The position numbers and the translations under genes are program-made. Below the pieces are notes generated by a model. The model did no database searches and was not told the origin of the DNA. It was given only the letters and a program-made list of their open reading frames with translations. From Variovorax sp. PMC12 (GTDB lineage Bacteria; Pseudomonadota; Gammaproteobacteria; Burkholderiales; Burkholderiaceae_C): a stretch of DNA of 64,000 bases. The DNA lies in assembly GCF_003019815.1 (NCBI RefSeq), contig NZ_CP027774.1, positions 558,001-622,000 of the forward strand. Direction: 5' to 3'. Shown piece after piece: positions 9,087 through 19,931 of this stretch. The first letter of the stretch is position 1; each line of letters begins with the position of its first letter.

Positions 9087-11390
9087 TTACTTCAGCGCGG
9101 TCGTTGCGTTCGCCACCGCCAGCGCCGTCATGTTGACGATGCGCCGCACGGTCGACGTGGGCGTCAGCACATGCGCCGAACCCGCCGCGCCCAGCAGGAT
9201 CGGGCCGACAGTGATGCCGTTGGCGCCCGTCATCTTCAGCACGTTGTAGAGGATGTGCGCCGAGTCCAGGTTCGGGCACACCAGCAGGTTGGCTTCGCCG
9301 GTGAGCGTGGTCTCGGGCAGGGCGGTGCGGCGGATTTCTTCCGACAGTGCCGAGTCGCCGTGCATCTCGCCGTCGCACTCGATGTCGGGCGCCATCTGCG
9401 CGAACAGGTCGCGCGCCAGGCGCATCTTGCGTGCCGAGCCGCGGCTGGAGGTGCCGTAGTTCGAGTGCGAGAGGAAGGCCACCTTCGGCGGCAGCCCGAA
9501 GCGGCGCACTTCCTCGGCGGCCATCATGGCGATGCTGGCCAGCAGCTCGGCGCTCGGGTCTTCGTTCACGTTGGTGTCGGTGATGAAGACGGTGCGCTTT
9601 TCCAGCGTGAGCGCGTTCAGCGTCGCGAAGCCGGGCGCGCCGCGCTTCAGGCCGATCAGGTTGCGGATGTGCTCCAGATGCACGTCGAAGCGCCCGACGA
9701 GGCCGCAGATCATGGCGTCGGCGTCACCCAGGTGCAGCATCAGCGCGGCGATGATGGTGTTGGAGCGGCGCACCATGGTCTTGGCGGCCTCGGGCGTGAC
9801 GCCGCGGCGGCCCATGAGCTTGTGGAAGCTCTCCCAGTAGATGCGAAAGCGCGGATCGTCCTCGGGGTCGACGACTTCCACGTCCGTGCCGACTCGGATG
9901 TGCAGGCCGGCCTTCTTGATGCGCGCCTCGATCACGGCGGGGCGGCCGACCAGGATCGGCTGTGCCAGGCCTTCGTCGACGGCCAGTTGGGCGGCGCGCA
10001 GCACGCGCTCGTCCTCGCCCTCGGCGTACGCCACGCGCTTGGCGGCGGCGATCTTGGCGGCGCTGAAGACCGGGCGCATGAACATGCCGGTCTGGTAGAC
10101 GAAGCGCGTCAGGTGCTGGCGGTAGGCCTCCATGTCCTCGATCGGTCGCGAGGCCACGCCCGAAGCCGCGGCCGCCTTGGCCACCGCCGGCGCGATGCGC
10201 AGGATCAGGCGCGAGTCGAAGGGCTTGGGAATGATGTAGTCGGGGCCGAAGGCCAGCTCCTGGCCGGCGTAGGCGGTGGCCACCTCCTCGCTGATGTCGG
10301 CCTTGGTGAGGTCGGCGATCTCGCGCACGCAGGCCAGCTTCATTTCTTCCGTGATCTTGCTGGCGCCGCAATCGAGCGCGCCGCGGAAGATGTAGGGGAA
10401 GCACAGCACGTTGTTGACCTGGTTCGGATAGTCCGAACGGCCGGTGGCGATGATGCAGTCCGGCCGAACGGCCTTGGCCAGTTCGGGGCGAATTTCAGGC
10501 TCGGGGTTGGCCAGCGCCAGGATGATGGGTTGCGTGCCCATGGTCTTGACCATCTCTGCCGTCATCACGCCCGGGGCCGAGCAGCCCAGGAACACATCGG
10601 CGTCCTTCACCACGTCGGCAAGGGTGCGGGCGCCGGTGTCTTTCTGGGCGTAGCGTGCCTTGGATTCGTCGAAACCGCCCGCGCGGCCCATGTAGATCAG
10701 GCCCTTGGAGTCGCAGGCGTAGATGTTGGCGGGCTTGGCGCCCAGGCCGACCATCACGTCGAGGCAGGCGATGGCGGCGGCGCCGGCGCCGGAGACCGCG
10801 ATCTTCACTTCCTCGATCTTCTTGCCGACCAGTTCCAGGCCGTTGAGGAGGGCCGCGGCCGAGATGATGGCCGTGCCGTGCTGGTCGTCATGGAACACCG
10901 GGATGTTCATGCGCTCGCGCAGCTTCTTCTCGATGTAGAAGCACTCGGGCGCCTTGATGTCTTCCAGGTTGATGCCGCCCAGCGTGGGCTCCAGCGCCGC
11001 GATGATGTCGACCAGCTTGTCGGGGTCGTTCTCGGCCAGCTCGATGTCGAACACGTCGATGCCGGCGAATTTCTTGAACAGGCAGCCCTTGCCTTCCATC
11101 ACCGGCTTGGACGCCAGCGGGCCGATGTTGCCCAGGCCCAGCACGGCCGTGCCGTTGGTGATGACACCCACCAGGTTGCCACGGGCGGTGAATTCGGCCG
11201 CCAGCGACGGGTCGGCCGCGATGTCGAGACAGGGATAGGCCACGCCCGGCGAATACGCCAGCGACAGGTCGCGCTGGTTCAGCAGGGGCTTGGTCGGGGT
11301 GATCGAGATCTTGCCCTTGACGGGCGAGCGGTGGTACTCGCGCGCTGCCTCGCGAAGTGCTTCTTCTGCAGGGGAAAGGGGTGCAGCCAT
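9087..11390 (-). CDS. maeB: NADP-dependent malic enzyme with phosphotransacetylase-like domain
   Basis: A 767-residue protein. The start at 11390 (MAAPLSPAEEALREAA) is chosen for its AAGGAGAC ribosome site; the open frame extends to 11480. The N-terminal 430 residues are the malic-enzyme catalytic and NAD(P)-binding domains (SPGVAYPC, VLGLGNIGP, FHDDQHGTA, GAGAAAIACLD). The C-terminal 330 residues match the phosphate acetyltransferase fold, which in MaeB proteins is regulatory rather than catalytic. It oxidatively decarboxylates malate to pyruvate with NADPH formation, supporting growth on C4 acids; dctA for C4-acid import lies 10 kb away. Monocistronic, with a strong terminator downstream. 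Confidence 0.95.
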   Translation of the reverse strand: MAAPLSPAEEALREAAREYHRSPVKGKISITPTKPLLNQRDLSLAYSPGVAYPCLDIAADPSLAAEFTARGNLVGVITNGTAVLGLGNIGPLASKPVMEGKGCLFKKFAGIDVFDIELAENDPDKLVDIIAALEPTLGGINLEDIKAPECFYIEKKLRERMNIPVFHDDQHGTAIISAAALLNGLELVGKKIEEVKIAVSGAGAAAIACLDVMVGLGAKPANIYACDSKGLIYMGRAGGFDESKARYAQKDTGARTLADVVKDADVFLGCSAPGVMTAEMVKTMGTQPIILALANPEPEIRPELAKAVRPDCIIATGRSDYPNQVNNVLCFPYIFRGALDCGASKITEEMKLACVREIADLTKADISEEVATAYAGQELAFGPDYIIPKPFDSRLILRIAPAVAKAAAASGVASRPIEDMEAYRQHLTRFVYQTGMFMRPVFSAAKIAAAKRVAYAEGEDERVLRAAQLAVDEGLAQPILVGRPAVIEARIKKAGLHIRVGTDVEVVDPEDDPRFRIYWESFHKLMGRRGVTPEAAKTMVRRSNTIIAALMLHLGDADAMICGLVGRFDVHLEHIRNLIGLKRGAPGFATLNALTLEKRTVFITDTNVNEDPSAELLASIAMMAAEEVRRFGLPPKVAFLSHSNYGTSSRGSARKMRLARDLFAQMAPDIECDGEMHGDSALSEEIRRTALPETTLTGEANLLVCPNLDSAHILYNVLKMTGANGITVGPILLGAAGSAHVLTPTSTVRRIVNMTALAVANATTALK

Positions 11391-11578
11391 GAAAGTCTCC
11401 TTGTTTCTGACGGGCAACGAGGCTACCGCAAAAGGGCGGCTTGTTCTTACAGGGGGAATGCCGAAAACGCCTGGATCCATATCTTCCGGCGGATAAGGCG
11501 GGGCGGTCGCTTCGCTAAACTGCGCAACTGTTAATTAGCGTTAACCAGCAGCACAACCACAACGAGGGACAAGAGCGT

Positions 11579-12916
11579 ATGACACCCGGACCTTTCACAA
11601 GCACCGACCCTGACGTCGTCGTCATCGGCGGCGGCCCTTCGGGTTCGACCGTGGCGGCCCTGCTGGCCGACAAGGGCCACGACGTGGTGCTGATCGAGAA
11701 AGCCCAGCACCCGCGCTTCCACATCGGCGAGTCGCTGCTGCCGATGAACATGCCGCTGTTCGACCGCCTGGGGGTGCGCACCGAGGTCGAGGCCATCGGC
11801 CTGCGCAAGCACGGCGCCGAGTTCGTCTCGCCCTGGCACGACCACAGCAGCCATTTCGACTTCGGACAGGCGATGGACAAGAGTTTTCCCTACGCCGTGC
11901 ACGTGCGCCGTTCGGAATTCGACGAGCTGCTGTTCCGCCATGCCGGCAAACGGGGCGCGCGCACCTTCGAGGGGCAGCGCGTCATGGGCGTGGACATGGA
12001 TGCGGGCAAGGGCACGCCCGACAACCGGCCGCTGGTGAAGGTCAAGGCCGACGACGGCGCCGAGACCAGCTGGCGCCCGCGCTTCGTGATCGATGCGAGC
12101 GGGCGCGACACACTGCTGTCGAACCAGTTCGACGCCAAGCAGCGCAACCGAAAGCATGCGAGCGCCGCGCTCTACGGGCACTTTGCCAACGCCGAGCGCC
12201 GGCCCGGCCGCTTCGAGGGCAACATCTCGCTGTTCTGGTTCGACCATGGCTGGTTCTGGTACATCCCGCTGAAGGACGGCACGGTGAGCGTGGGCGCGGT
12301 GGCGTCGCCGGCCTACTTCAAGCGCCGCAAGGGTTCGCTCGAGGAGTTCCTGATGGAGACCATCGCGCTGGCGCCCAAGCTGGCGGCGCGGCTGAAGAAC
12401 GCCACGCTGATGGAAGGCGCCACCTCCACCGGCAACTACGCCTACGACTCGAAGTTCTGCCGCGGCGACCGCTTCATGATGGTCGGCGACGCCTATGCCT
12501 TCGTCGATCCGATGTTCTCGTCGGGCGTGTACTTGGCGATGAACAGCGGCTTCGAGGCCGCCACCGCGGCCGACCACTGGCTCAAGGGCGAGGCGAGGGA
12601 AGCCGAGCGCGCCTTCCGCCACTACGAGAAGGTCATGAAGCGCGGGCCGAAGATGTTCTCGTGGTTCATCTACCGCATCACCTCGCCGGCCATCCGCCGG
12701 CTGTTCATGGCGCCGCGCAACATCTGGCGCATGCAGGAGGCGTTGCTGTCCATCCTGGCGGGCGACCTGTTCCGCGACACGCCCATCGGGCCGCGCTTCT
12801 GGGGCTTCAAGGTGACGTACTACGCGTCATGCCTCGGCATCCTGCCGCAGGCCGTGAAGACCTGGGCGTGGCGCCGGCGCAATCTGAAAGAGTCTCTCGA
12901 CGCGGTGAAGACCTGA
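11579..12916 (+). CDS. Flavin-dependent halogenase-like oxidoreductase
   Basis: A 445-residue FAD protein. Visible motifs are the dinucleotide-binding GGGPSG (17-22), GESLLP (50-55), WFWYIP (225-230), matching the WxWxIP halogenase signature, and FVDPMFSSG (308-316), matching FxxPxxSxG. Lys77 in LRKHGAEF sits where the catalytic lysine of tryptophan halogenases occurs. These features favour a flavin-dependent halogenase over a geranylgeranyl-reductase-type enzyme. A partner flavin reductase, carrier protein or biosynthetic cluster is absent nearby, so the substrate is unknown. The gene is divergent from maeB across a 188-bp gap and stands alone. Confidence 0.72.
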   Translation: MTPGPFTSTDPDVVVIGGGPSGSTVAALLADKGHDVVLIEKAQHPRFHIGESLLPMNMPLFDRLGVRTEVEAIGLRKHGAEFVSPWHDHSSHFDFGQAMDKSFPYAVHVRRSEFDELLFRHAGKRGARTFEGQRVMGVDMDAGKGTPDNRPLVKVKADDGAETSWRPRFVIDASGRDTLLSNQFDAKQRNRKHASAALYGHFANAERRPGRFEGNISLFWFDHGWFWYIPLKDGTVSVGAVASPAYFKRRKGSLEEFLMETIALAPKLAARLKNATLMEGATSTGNYAYDSKFCRGDRFMMVGDAYAFVDPMFSSGVYLAMNSGFEAATAADHWLKGEAREAERAFRHYEKVMKRGPKMFSWFIYRITSPAIRRLFMAPRNIWRMQEALLSILAGDLFRDTPIGPRFWGFKVTYYASCLGILPQAVKTWAWRRRNLKESLDAVKT

Positions 12917-12945
12917 TCTCTTTTCAGGCACTGCGGGGGTATTCG

Positions 12946-13190
12946 GGGCTCGCTCACGCCGACGGGGTACCTTGCTCCGCGAATGTCCTCCGGCCTGCGG
13001 CCTACCCCTTTATTTCGCTGCGCAAGGCACCCCGCCGTCGTGATCGTTCAGCGCACTTGTTGATCAGCCAGCGCAAGAGCAGCGCTCGTTGTGCACAGGG
13101 CGCCGGGTGCTCCCCGCAGCGAAATAAAGGAGGAGCCGAAGGCGGGGGACATTCGCGGAGGGGAGTACCCGGTGCCCTGTGCACATACCC
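12946..13190. repeat. Palindromic dispersed repeat, copy A (full length)
   Basis: A ~245-bp element between the halogenase gene and glxR. Its two arms are imperfect inverted repeats: the left arm near 12963-13030 contains CTCCGCGAATGTCCTCCGG and TTTATTTCGCTGCG; the right arm near 13106-13172 contains the complements CGCAGCGAAATAAA and GGGGGACATTCGCGGAG. The middle is about 75 bp. A nearly identical copy lies at 41143-41390 and a shortened one at 17773-17838. No transposase is present. It fills the 304-bp gap, in which no gene was found. Confidence 0.85.
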
Positions 13191-13220
13191 CGAATGACCC
13201 CTCGGGATCCCGGCAGCCCC

Positions 13221-14129
13221 TCAGTCCGGCGAAACAGTGTGCTGAGCAAGCGCCTCGAGCGCCTTGACCAGCGCCGAGTGGTCCAGCTGGCCATAGCCCA
13301 GCGCCGCGCATGCGTTCATGAGTTGCGCCGCATTGGCCGTCTGCGGCAGCGACACGCCCAGCGTGCGCGCGCTCTGCATCGCCAGGTTCAGGTCCTTCTG
13401 GTGCAGCGAGATGCGGAACCCCGGCGCGAAGGTGCGCTTGATCATCCGCTCGCCGTGCACTTCGAGAATGCGCGAGCTGGCAAAGCCGCCCATCAGCGCC
13501 TGCCGCACCTTGGCGGGATCGGCGCCGGCCTTCGAGGCGAACACCAGCGCTTCGCTCACGGCTGCGATGTTCAGCGCCACGATGATCTGGTTGGCCACCT
13601 TGCAGACCTGGCCGTCACCCGCGCCGCCCACCAGCGTCACGTTCTTGCCCATCCTGTCGAGCAGCGGCTTCACGCGGCCGAAGGTGCCTTCGTCGCCGCC
13701 GCACATGATGGTGAGGCTCGCGGCCTTGGCGCCCACTTCGCCGCCGGAGACCGGCGCGTCGATGTAGCCGGCGCCCAGCGACGTGATGCGGCGCGCGAAG
13801 TCTTTCGTCGCGATCGGGTCGATGGAGCTGCAGTCCACCACGATCTTGCCGTGCGAGTCCTTCAGGCCGGCGGCCACGCCTTCCTTGCCGGGTTCGCCGA
13901 ACAGCACCTTCTCCACGTCGGGCGTGTCCGGAACCATGATGAAGATGATGTCGGCCTGCCGCGCCACCTCGGCGCCCGAGGCGCAGATGGTGGCCTTCGA
14001 CACGAAGGGCTCCGGCGTGTTGCCGTGCGTGTTCACGAACAGCTGGTGGCCGGCGTCGAGCAGGTGGCCCGCCATGGGCGCGCCCATGATGCCGAGGCCG
14101 ATGAATCCGATTTTTTGCTGGGTTGCCAT
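13221..14129 (-). CDS. glxR: Tartronate semialdehyde (2-hydroxy-3-oxopropionate) reductase
   Basis: A 302-residue beta-hydroxyacid dehydrogenase. The N-terminal Rossmann motif is GFIGLGIMGAPMAGHLL, the substrate-binding signature is DAPVSGGEVGA and the catalytic Lys lies in GQVCKVANQI. It reduces tartronate semialdehyde, the product of glyoxylate carboligase, to D-glycerate. It is the last gene of gcl-hyi-glxR (27 bp after hyi). The context supports GlxR over other family members such as 3-hydroxyisobutyrate dehydrogenase. The glycerate is probably phosphorylated by the kinase at 37325-38665. Confidence 0.92.
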   Translation of the reverse strand: MATQQKIGFIGLGIMGAPMAGHLLDAGHQLFVNTHGNTPEPFVSKATICASGAEVARQADIIFIMVPDTPDVEKVLFGEPGKEGVAAGLKDSHGKIVVDCSSIDPIATKDFARRITSLGAGYIDAPVSGGEVGAKAASLTIMCGGDEGTFGRVKPLLDRMGKNVTLVGGAGDGQVCKVANQIIVALNIAAVSEALVFASKAGADPAKVRQALMGGFASSRILEVHGERMIKRTFAPGFRISLHQKDLNLAMQSARTLGVSLPQTANAAQLMNACAALGYGQLDHSALVKALEALAQHTVSPD

Positions 14130-14156
14130 GTCTGTGTTTCCTTGTCTGTCCGGTGC

Positions 14157-14942
14157 TTATTGCTGTTGCGTGAGTGACTCGCGCCAGCCGAGGCCGTTGA
14201 CGGTGTCGGTGCGCGGCTTGTATTCGCAGCCGATCCAGCCGTCGTAGCCGAGCGAATCGATGTGCCGGAACAGCCACGGGTAGTTGATCTCGCCCGTACC
14301 CGGCTCGCCGCGTCCGGGGTTGTCGGCCAGCTGGATGTGGCCGATCTGCGCCAGGTGCTTCGAGAGCGTGTTGCCGAGTTCGCCCTCCATGCGCTGCGCG
14401 TGATAGATGTCGTACTGCACCCGCAGGTTGGACGAGCCGACCGCCTCGATCAGCGCCAGCGCCTGGTCGGTGCGCGTGAGGAAGAAGCCCGGAATGTCGA
14501 AGCTGTTGATCGGCTCGATCAGCAGGCGCAGGCCCGCGGCCTCCAGTTCGCGCGCGGCCAGGCGCAGGTTGTCGATCACCGTGCGGTTGACAACGTTGAT
14601 GTCGGCGCCCGGCGGCACCTTGCCGATCAGGCAGTTGACCTGCGGGCAGCCGAGTGCGCTCGCGTAGTCGATGGCCATCGCGATGCCTTCGGCAAACTCG
14701 CCGGTGCGCTCCGGATGGCAGGCGATGCCGCGCTCGCCCTTGTCCCAGTCGCCGGCCGGCAGGTTGTGCAGCACCTGCTGCAGGCCGTTGGCGCGCAAGG
14801 CGGCTGCGAGCTCCTTCTTCTCGAAGGCATAGGGGAACAGGTACTCCACGCCCTTGAAGCCCGCCTCGGCGGCGGCTTCGAAGCGTTGCATGAAGGGCAG
14901 CTCGGTGAAGAGCATCGTGAGGTTGGCTGCGAATTTGGGCAT
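14157..14942 (-). CDS. hyi: Hydroxypyruvate isomerase
   Basis: A 261-residue TIM-barrel protein of the xylose-isomerase-like superfamily. The start at 14942 (MPKFAANLTMLF) follows an AGGAGA ribosome site; the frame extends to 14978, overlapping gcl. Conserved metal-site stretches are LLIEPINSFDIPGFFL and YDIYHAQRMEGEL, with GEINYPWLF near the end. It interconverts hydroxypyruvate and tartronate semialdehyde. It lies between gcl and glxR, 13 bp after the gcl stop, in the standard glyoxylate-to-glycerate operon. Confidence 0.93.
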   Translation of the reverse strand: MPKFAANLTMLFTELPFMQRFEAAAEAGFKGVEYLFPYAFEKKELAAALRANGLQQVLHNLPAGDWDKGERGIACHPERTGEFAEGIAMAIDYASALGCPQVNCLIGKVPPGADINVVNRTVIDNLRLAARELEAAGLRLLIEPINSFDIPGFFLTRTDQALALIEAVGSSNLRVQYDIYHAQRMEGELGNTLSKHLAQIGHIQLADNPGRGEPGTGEINYPWLFRHIDSLGYDGWIGCEYKPRTDTVNGLGWRESLTQQQ

Positions 14943-14955
14943 GTGCAAGGTCTCC

Positions 14956-16749
<1,794 letters not shown>

Positions 16750-16825
16750 TTGCATGTCTCCTTGAGGTGGTCCCACTGTAGGAAGCGGGGCGCATTCGAA
16801 GAAGACGGCTGGAGGCCATAAAACC

Positions 16826-16842
16826 TATTCCGCCATGGAATA
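16826..16842. promoter_or_regulatory. LysR-type operator between gcl and its regulator
   Basis: The inverted repeat TATTCC-gccat-GGAATA lies 19 bp before the LysR start and 77 bp before the gcl start. Within it T16828 and A16840 form the T-N11-A pattern typical of LysR-family sites. Its position in the 111-bp divergent intergenic region supports autoregulation and gcl control; this is inferred. Confidence 0.55.
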
Positions 16843-16860
16843 AGTGGCTACCATCCGGCC

Positions 16861-17763
16861 ATGGACAGATTGCTGGCAATGGAAATGTTCGTGCGCGTGG
16901 TCGAGACCGGCAGCTTCTCGAAGGCGGCGCGCGAGTTCAACACGACGCAGCCCACCGTGACCAAGCAGGTCGCGGCCACCGAGGCGCGGCTGAAGGTGCG
17001 GCTGCTCAACCGCAACACGCGCGGCGTGAGCCTCACCGAGCCCGGTGCGCTGTATTACGAGAAGTGCAAGACCATCGTGCGCGAGGCGGAGGAGGCCGAG
17101 AGCATCGTGCAGTTGCGGCAGAACCAGGCGCAGGGGCTTCTGCGGGTGGGCACTTCGGTGGCCTTCGGGCGGCGGGTGGTGGTGCCGCTGGCGCTCGAAT
17201 ACATGCGCCGCCATCCGCAGGTGCAGCTCGACCTGAGCTTCGAGGACCGCTACGTGGACCTGATCGCGCAGGGCATCGACGTGGCCATCCGCATGGGCAA
17301 GCTGGCCGATTCGTCGCTGGGTGCGCGCTACCTCGGCGCCAACCCCTGGGTCATGGTCGCGTCACCGGCCTACCTGAAGAAGCATGGCACGCCCAGGCGT
17401 GCACAGGACCTGAGTGGGCATGTGGCGCTGATCTACAGCAGCGTGGTGGGGGACGAGTTCTGGCGCATGCACACGCCCCGGGGCGAGCCTGTCACGGTGC
17501 CGGTGTCGGGGCGCTTTCGCTCGAACAACCTCTCTGCCGTGCTGGCCGCCGCGAGAGACGGGCTCGGCATCGCGCTGATGCCGCGCTATGTGGCGAGCGA
17601 GTCGCTGGCCACCGGCAAGGTGCGCGAGGTGCTCGGCGACCATGCCTTGCCCGAGCAGGAGATACATGCCGTGTTTCCTTCGCCTAAGCTGGTGCCGGGC
17701 AAGGTGTCGGGCTTCGTGGCTTTCCTCCAGGGGCGTTTTGACGAAGGCTGGTGGGCGGGGTGA
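16861..17763 (+). CDS. LysR-family transcriptional regulator of the glyoxylate operon
   Basis: A 300-residue LysR protein: N-terminal winged helix-turn-helix (MFVRVVETGSFSKAAREF, then TQPTVTKQVAATEARL) and a C-terminal effector-binding domain of the periplasmic-binding type. It is divergently transcribed from gcl, the standard position for a LysR activator of its neighbour. Its effector is likely glyoxylate or a related intermediate (inference). It belongs to the CrgA-like branch common in Burkholderiales. Confidence 0.88.
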   Translation: MDRLLAMEMFVRVVETGSFSKAAREFNTTQPTVTKQVAATEARLKVRLLNRNTRGVSLTEPGALYYEKCKTIVREAEEAESIVQLRQNQAQGLLRVGTSVAFGRRVVVPLALEYMRRHPQVQLDLSFEDRYVDLIAQGIDVAIRMGKLADSSLGARYLGANPWVMVASPAYLKKHGTPRRAQDLSGHVALIYSSVVGDEFWRMHTPRGEPVTVPVSGRFRSNNLSAVLAAARDGLGIALMPRYVASESLATGKVREVLGDHALPEQEIHAVFPSPKLVPGKVSGFVAFLQGRFDEGWWAG

Positions 17764-17772
17764 GAGGTTATC

Positions 17773-17838
17773 CGGGGCGTGTGCACAGGCCACCGGGTAC
17801 TCCCCTCCGCGAATGTCCCCCATCGGCGTGAGCGAGCC
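17773..17838. repeat. Palindromic dispersed repeat, copy C (internally deleted)
   Basis: The sequence carries the right end of copies A/B in reverse (CACCGGGTACTCCCCTCCGC and the following GAATGTCCCCC) and then passes directly to the left outer end (ATCGGCGTGAGCGAGCCC), missing the centre and the other arm. It looks like a deletion derivative of the 245-bp element. It lies between the convergent LysR and carotenoid oxygenase genes. Confidence 0.75.
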
Positions 17839-17854
17839 CTTAACAGTGCCCTCC

Positions 17855-19351
17855 TCAAGCCTGCACGAAGACCCCGTGAAGGCCCAGCGGAAGCGCATAA
17901 GGCAGCGTCGCCTGCGCCACCGGACCCGCCGCCAGGTGATCGGCCGCGAAGCACGACAGCACCGTCTTGCGCCGACCGAAGTCGAGCACCGTGCCCAGCA
18001 CCCAGCCCGGCTTCGAGCCATCCGGTACGAAGACATGTTCTTCCACCATGGCCTGCGCGCCGTAGCTGAAGCGCTGGCTGCCGCCGGTCTCGACGTTGGT
18101 GCGCGCGACTGCGCCGAAGCCCGGCAGGTCGGGCCGGATCTGCGTGGCGTGCACCACCTGGCGGTGGCGCAGGCCGACGCGGCGCGGGTCGACGCGCGGG
18201 AACTCGGCCTCCTGCGCCAGCGCCGCCTGCGTGGCCTTGCCGGTGCCCAGGTTCAGGGTGGCCACGGTCAGGTGCGGATCGGGGCCTCGCACGCGGCGCG
18301 CGCGCATCACCTCGCGGTTGGTGGTGAACACCGAGTCGGCGTTGTCCGAGCGCACGTAGTCGACGTGGATCAGCGTGCCGCGCGGCGTGTCTTCCTCCCA
18401 GGCATTGCCCACGTGGAAGAGGAAGCCGGCCGGCAGCTCGAGCATCTGCCGCCGTTCCCAATCCCGCTTGTCGACGACCAGCGCGCGCATGCCCAGTTCG
18501 GGGCGCCAGACGTGGGCATCGAGAAAGGTCGCGCCGGCATCCTTGCGCTTGCCGTCGTACACCAGCGGCGGCAACAGGAACACGAGATGCCGCTCGGTCA
18601 CCGCGAAGTCGTGGACCATCGGCATGTCGGCGACCGGCACCACGGCAGCGCGGCGCAGCGAGCCTTCGGGCGCGATCTCGTACAGCGCCAGCAGGCCCTG
18701 GCCGGAGCTGACGCCGAAGTTCCACACCGTGCCGTCCGGGTCCACCTTGGGATGCGCCGAGAACGGCATGCCCGCGAGGTCGGCGCGCCAGGTCTTCACA
18801 CCCAGCGTGTCCAGCGTGCGCGCGTCGATGCGCGTGGCCGAGCCGCCCTCCCACAGCGCCAGCACTTCGCCCTGCAGCGGCAGCACGCTGGTGTTGGCGA
18901 CGTTGATGCTGTCGGGCGACGTCGGCGGCTCCCCGCCCGGCGGCATGGTGCCGAAGGCCTCGTACAGGCGACGGCCGGCCCGCGCCTCGGCGACGCGCTT
19001 GGGCGTGGCAACGTAGCGGCCCTGGTGGCGCACGTCGGTCCCATCGATCACGAAACGATGCACCATGCCGTCGCCGTCGAACCAGTGGTGATAGCGCTCA
19101 CCGCCCATGTCGTGGCCGGCCGGGCCGATGCGAAACAGCGTGCCCGCAACCGCATCGGGAAAGCGCCCGCGCACCGTGGCGCGGGCGAGCGGCAGGTCGT
19201 CCGGGGGCGTGGCAAAGCCGATCTTCCAGGGCGCCCCGTCGGCCTCGAACTGGGCCTGCCAGCTGTCGGTGCCGGCGGCGCGCGCCAATGGCGCGAGGAG
19301 GGGCAGGGCGCCGGCCGATGCCAGCAGGCGCAGGAGTTCGCGTCGTTCCAT
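17855..19351 (-). CDS. Carotenoid oxygenase (RPE65/CCD family), exported
   Basis: A 498-residue protein. The start at 19351 gives an N-terminal signal MERRELLRLLASAGALPLLA with paired arginines, which suggests Tat export. The rest is the seven-bladed propeller of carotenoid/stilbene cleavage oxygenases. Iron-binding His candidates occur in SAHPKVDPDG, MPMVHDF, FLFHVGNAWE and the C-terminal LGLHGVF, as expected for the four-His centre. The family cleaves double bonds of carotenoids, apocarotenoids or phenylpropenoids with O2. Periplasmic location is unusual for it. A DUF2141 gene lies 10 bp upstream in the same operon. The substrate is unknown. Confidence 0.85.
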   Translation of the reverse strand: MERRELLRLLASAGALPLLAPLARAAGTDSWQAQFEADGAPWKIGFATPPDDLPLARATVRGRFPDAVAGTLFRIGPAGHDMGGERYHHWFDGDGMVHRFVIDGTDVRHQGRYVATPKRVAEARAGRRLYEAFGTMPPGGEPPTSPDSINVANTSVLPLQGEVLALWEGGSATRIDARTLDTLGVKTWRADLAGMPFSAHPKVDPDGTVWNFGVSSGQGLLALYEIAPEGSLRRAAVVPVADMPMVHDFAVTERHLVFLLPPLVYDGKRKDAGATFLDAHVWRPELGMRALVVDKRDWERRQMLELPAGFLFHVGNAWEEDTPRGTLIHVDYVRSDNADSVFTTNREVMRARRVRGPDPHLTVATLNLGTGKATQAALAQEAEFPRVDPRRVGLRHRQVVHATQIRPDLPGFGAVARTNVETGGSQRFSYGAQAMVEEHVFVPDGSKPGWVLGTVLDFGRRKTVLSCFAADHLAAGPVAQATLPYALPLGLHGVFVQA

Positions 19352-19361
19352 GGCGGGCACC

Positions 19362-19799
19362 TCAGCGCAGATGAATGACGGTCTGCAGGTCGGCGTCGAC
19401 GCGGATCGCTGCCGCCTCGAAGTCGGGTGCCGCGCGGTTGCCCTTGGCGTCGTTCGAGAAGCCGTAGCGTTCCGTCGGCATGCCCATGAGGTTGGTGTCG
19501 AGCTTGCCGTTGCCGTTCTCGTCGGCAAATGCGCGCAGCGCGTAGCGCCCCGGGGCAAGGCCCGGGAACACGAGCCGGGCCTTGCCCTCGCGCATCGGCG
19601 TGGTCTGCGAAGCCACCGGCTTGCTGTCGGCGTAGCCGGCGGCGTCGCTGTACAGCGCGACGTAGAGCGTCGCGTCGGCCGCCGGGCCGTCGGCGACGCC
19701 CAGGCTGAGGTCGGCGGCCAGTGCGCCGGCGGGCACGAGGATGGCGGCGGCGCAAAGTGCGCGCACGATCGGGCGGGACAGGAGGGCGGGAAGTTGCAT
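19362..19799 (-). CDS. DUF2141-family secreted protein
   Basis: A 145-residue protein with a Sec signal peptide (residues about 1-28, ending in PAGALAA-D). The mature part has the DUF2141 pattern: a beta-sandwich with GLAPGRYALRAFADENGNGKLDTNLMG-like spacing, acidic DENGNGKLD resembling a calcium loop, and GFSNDAKG. The function of the family is unknown. It is co-transcribed with the downstream carotenoid oxygenase (10-bp gap), a pairing that suggests a shared periplasmic role. Confidence 0.8.
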   Translation of the reverse strand: MQLPALLSRPIVRALCAAAILVPAGALAADLSLGVADGPAADATLYVALYSDAAGYADSKPVASQTTPMREGKARLVFPGLAPGRYALRAFADENGNGKLDTNLMGMPTERYGFSNDAKGNRAAPDFEAAAIRVDADLQTVIHLR

Positions 19800-19931
19800 G
19801 AGGGGCCTCGTCGGAAGTTGAGGCCCCGACGATCTCTCAGGCCCCGCGCGGTGCCCAGCGCCATGCGACGGAATGCCGCACAGCGTGCGCGAAATGCGCG
19901 CGGCGCGGCATGGAGCGGGTGAGCCCGCGCC

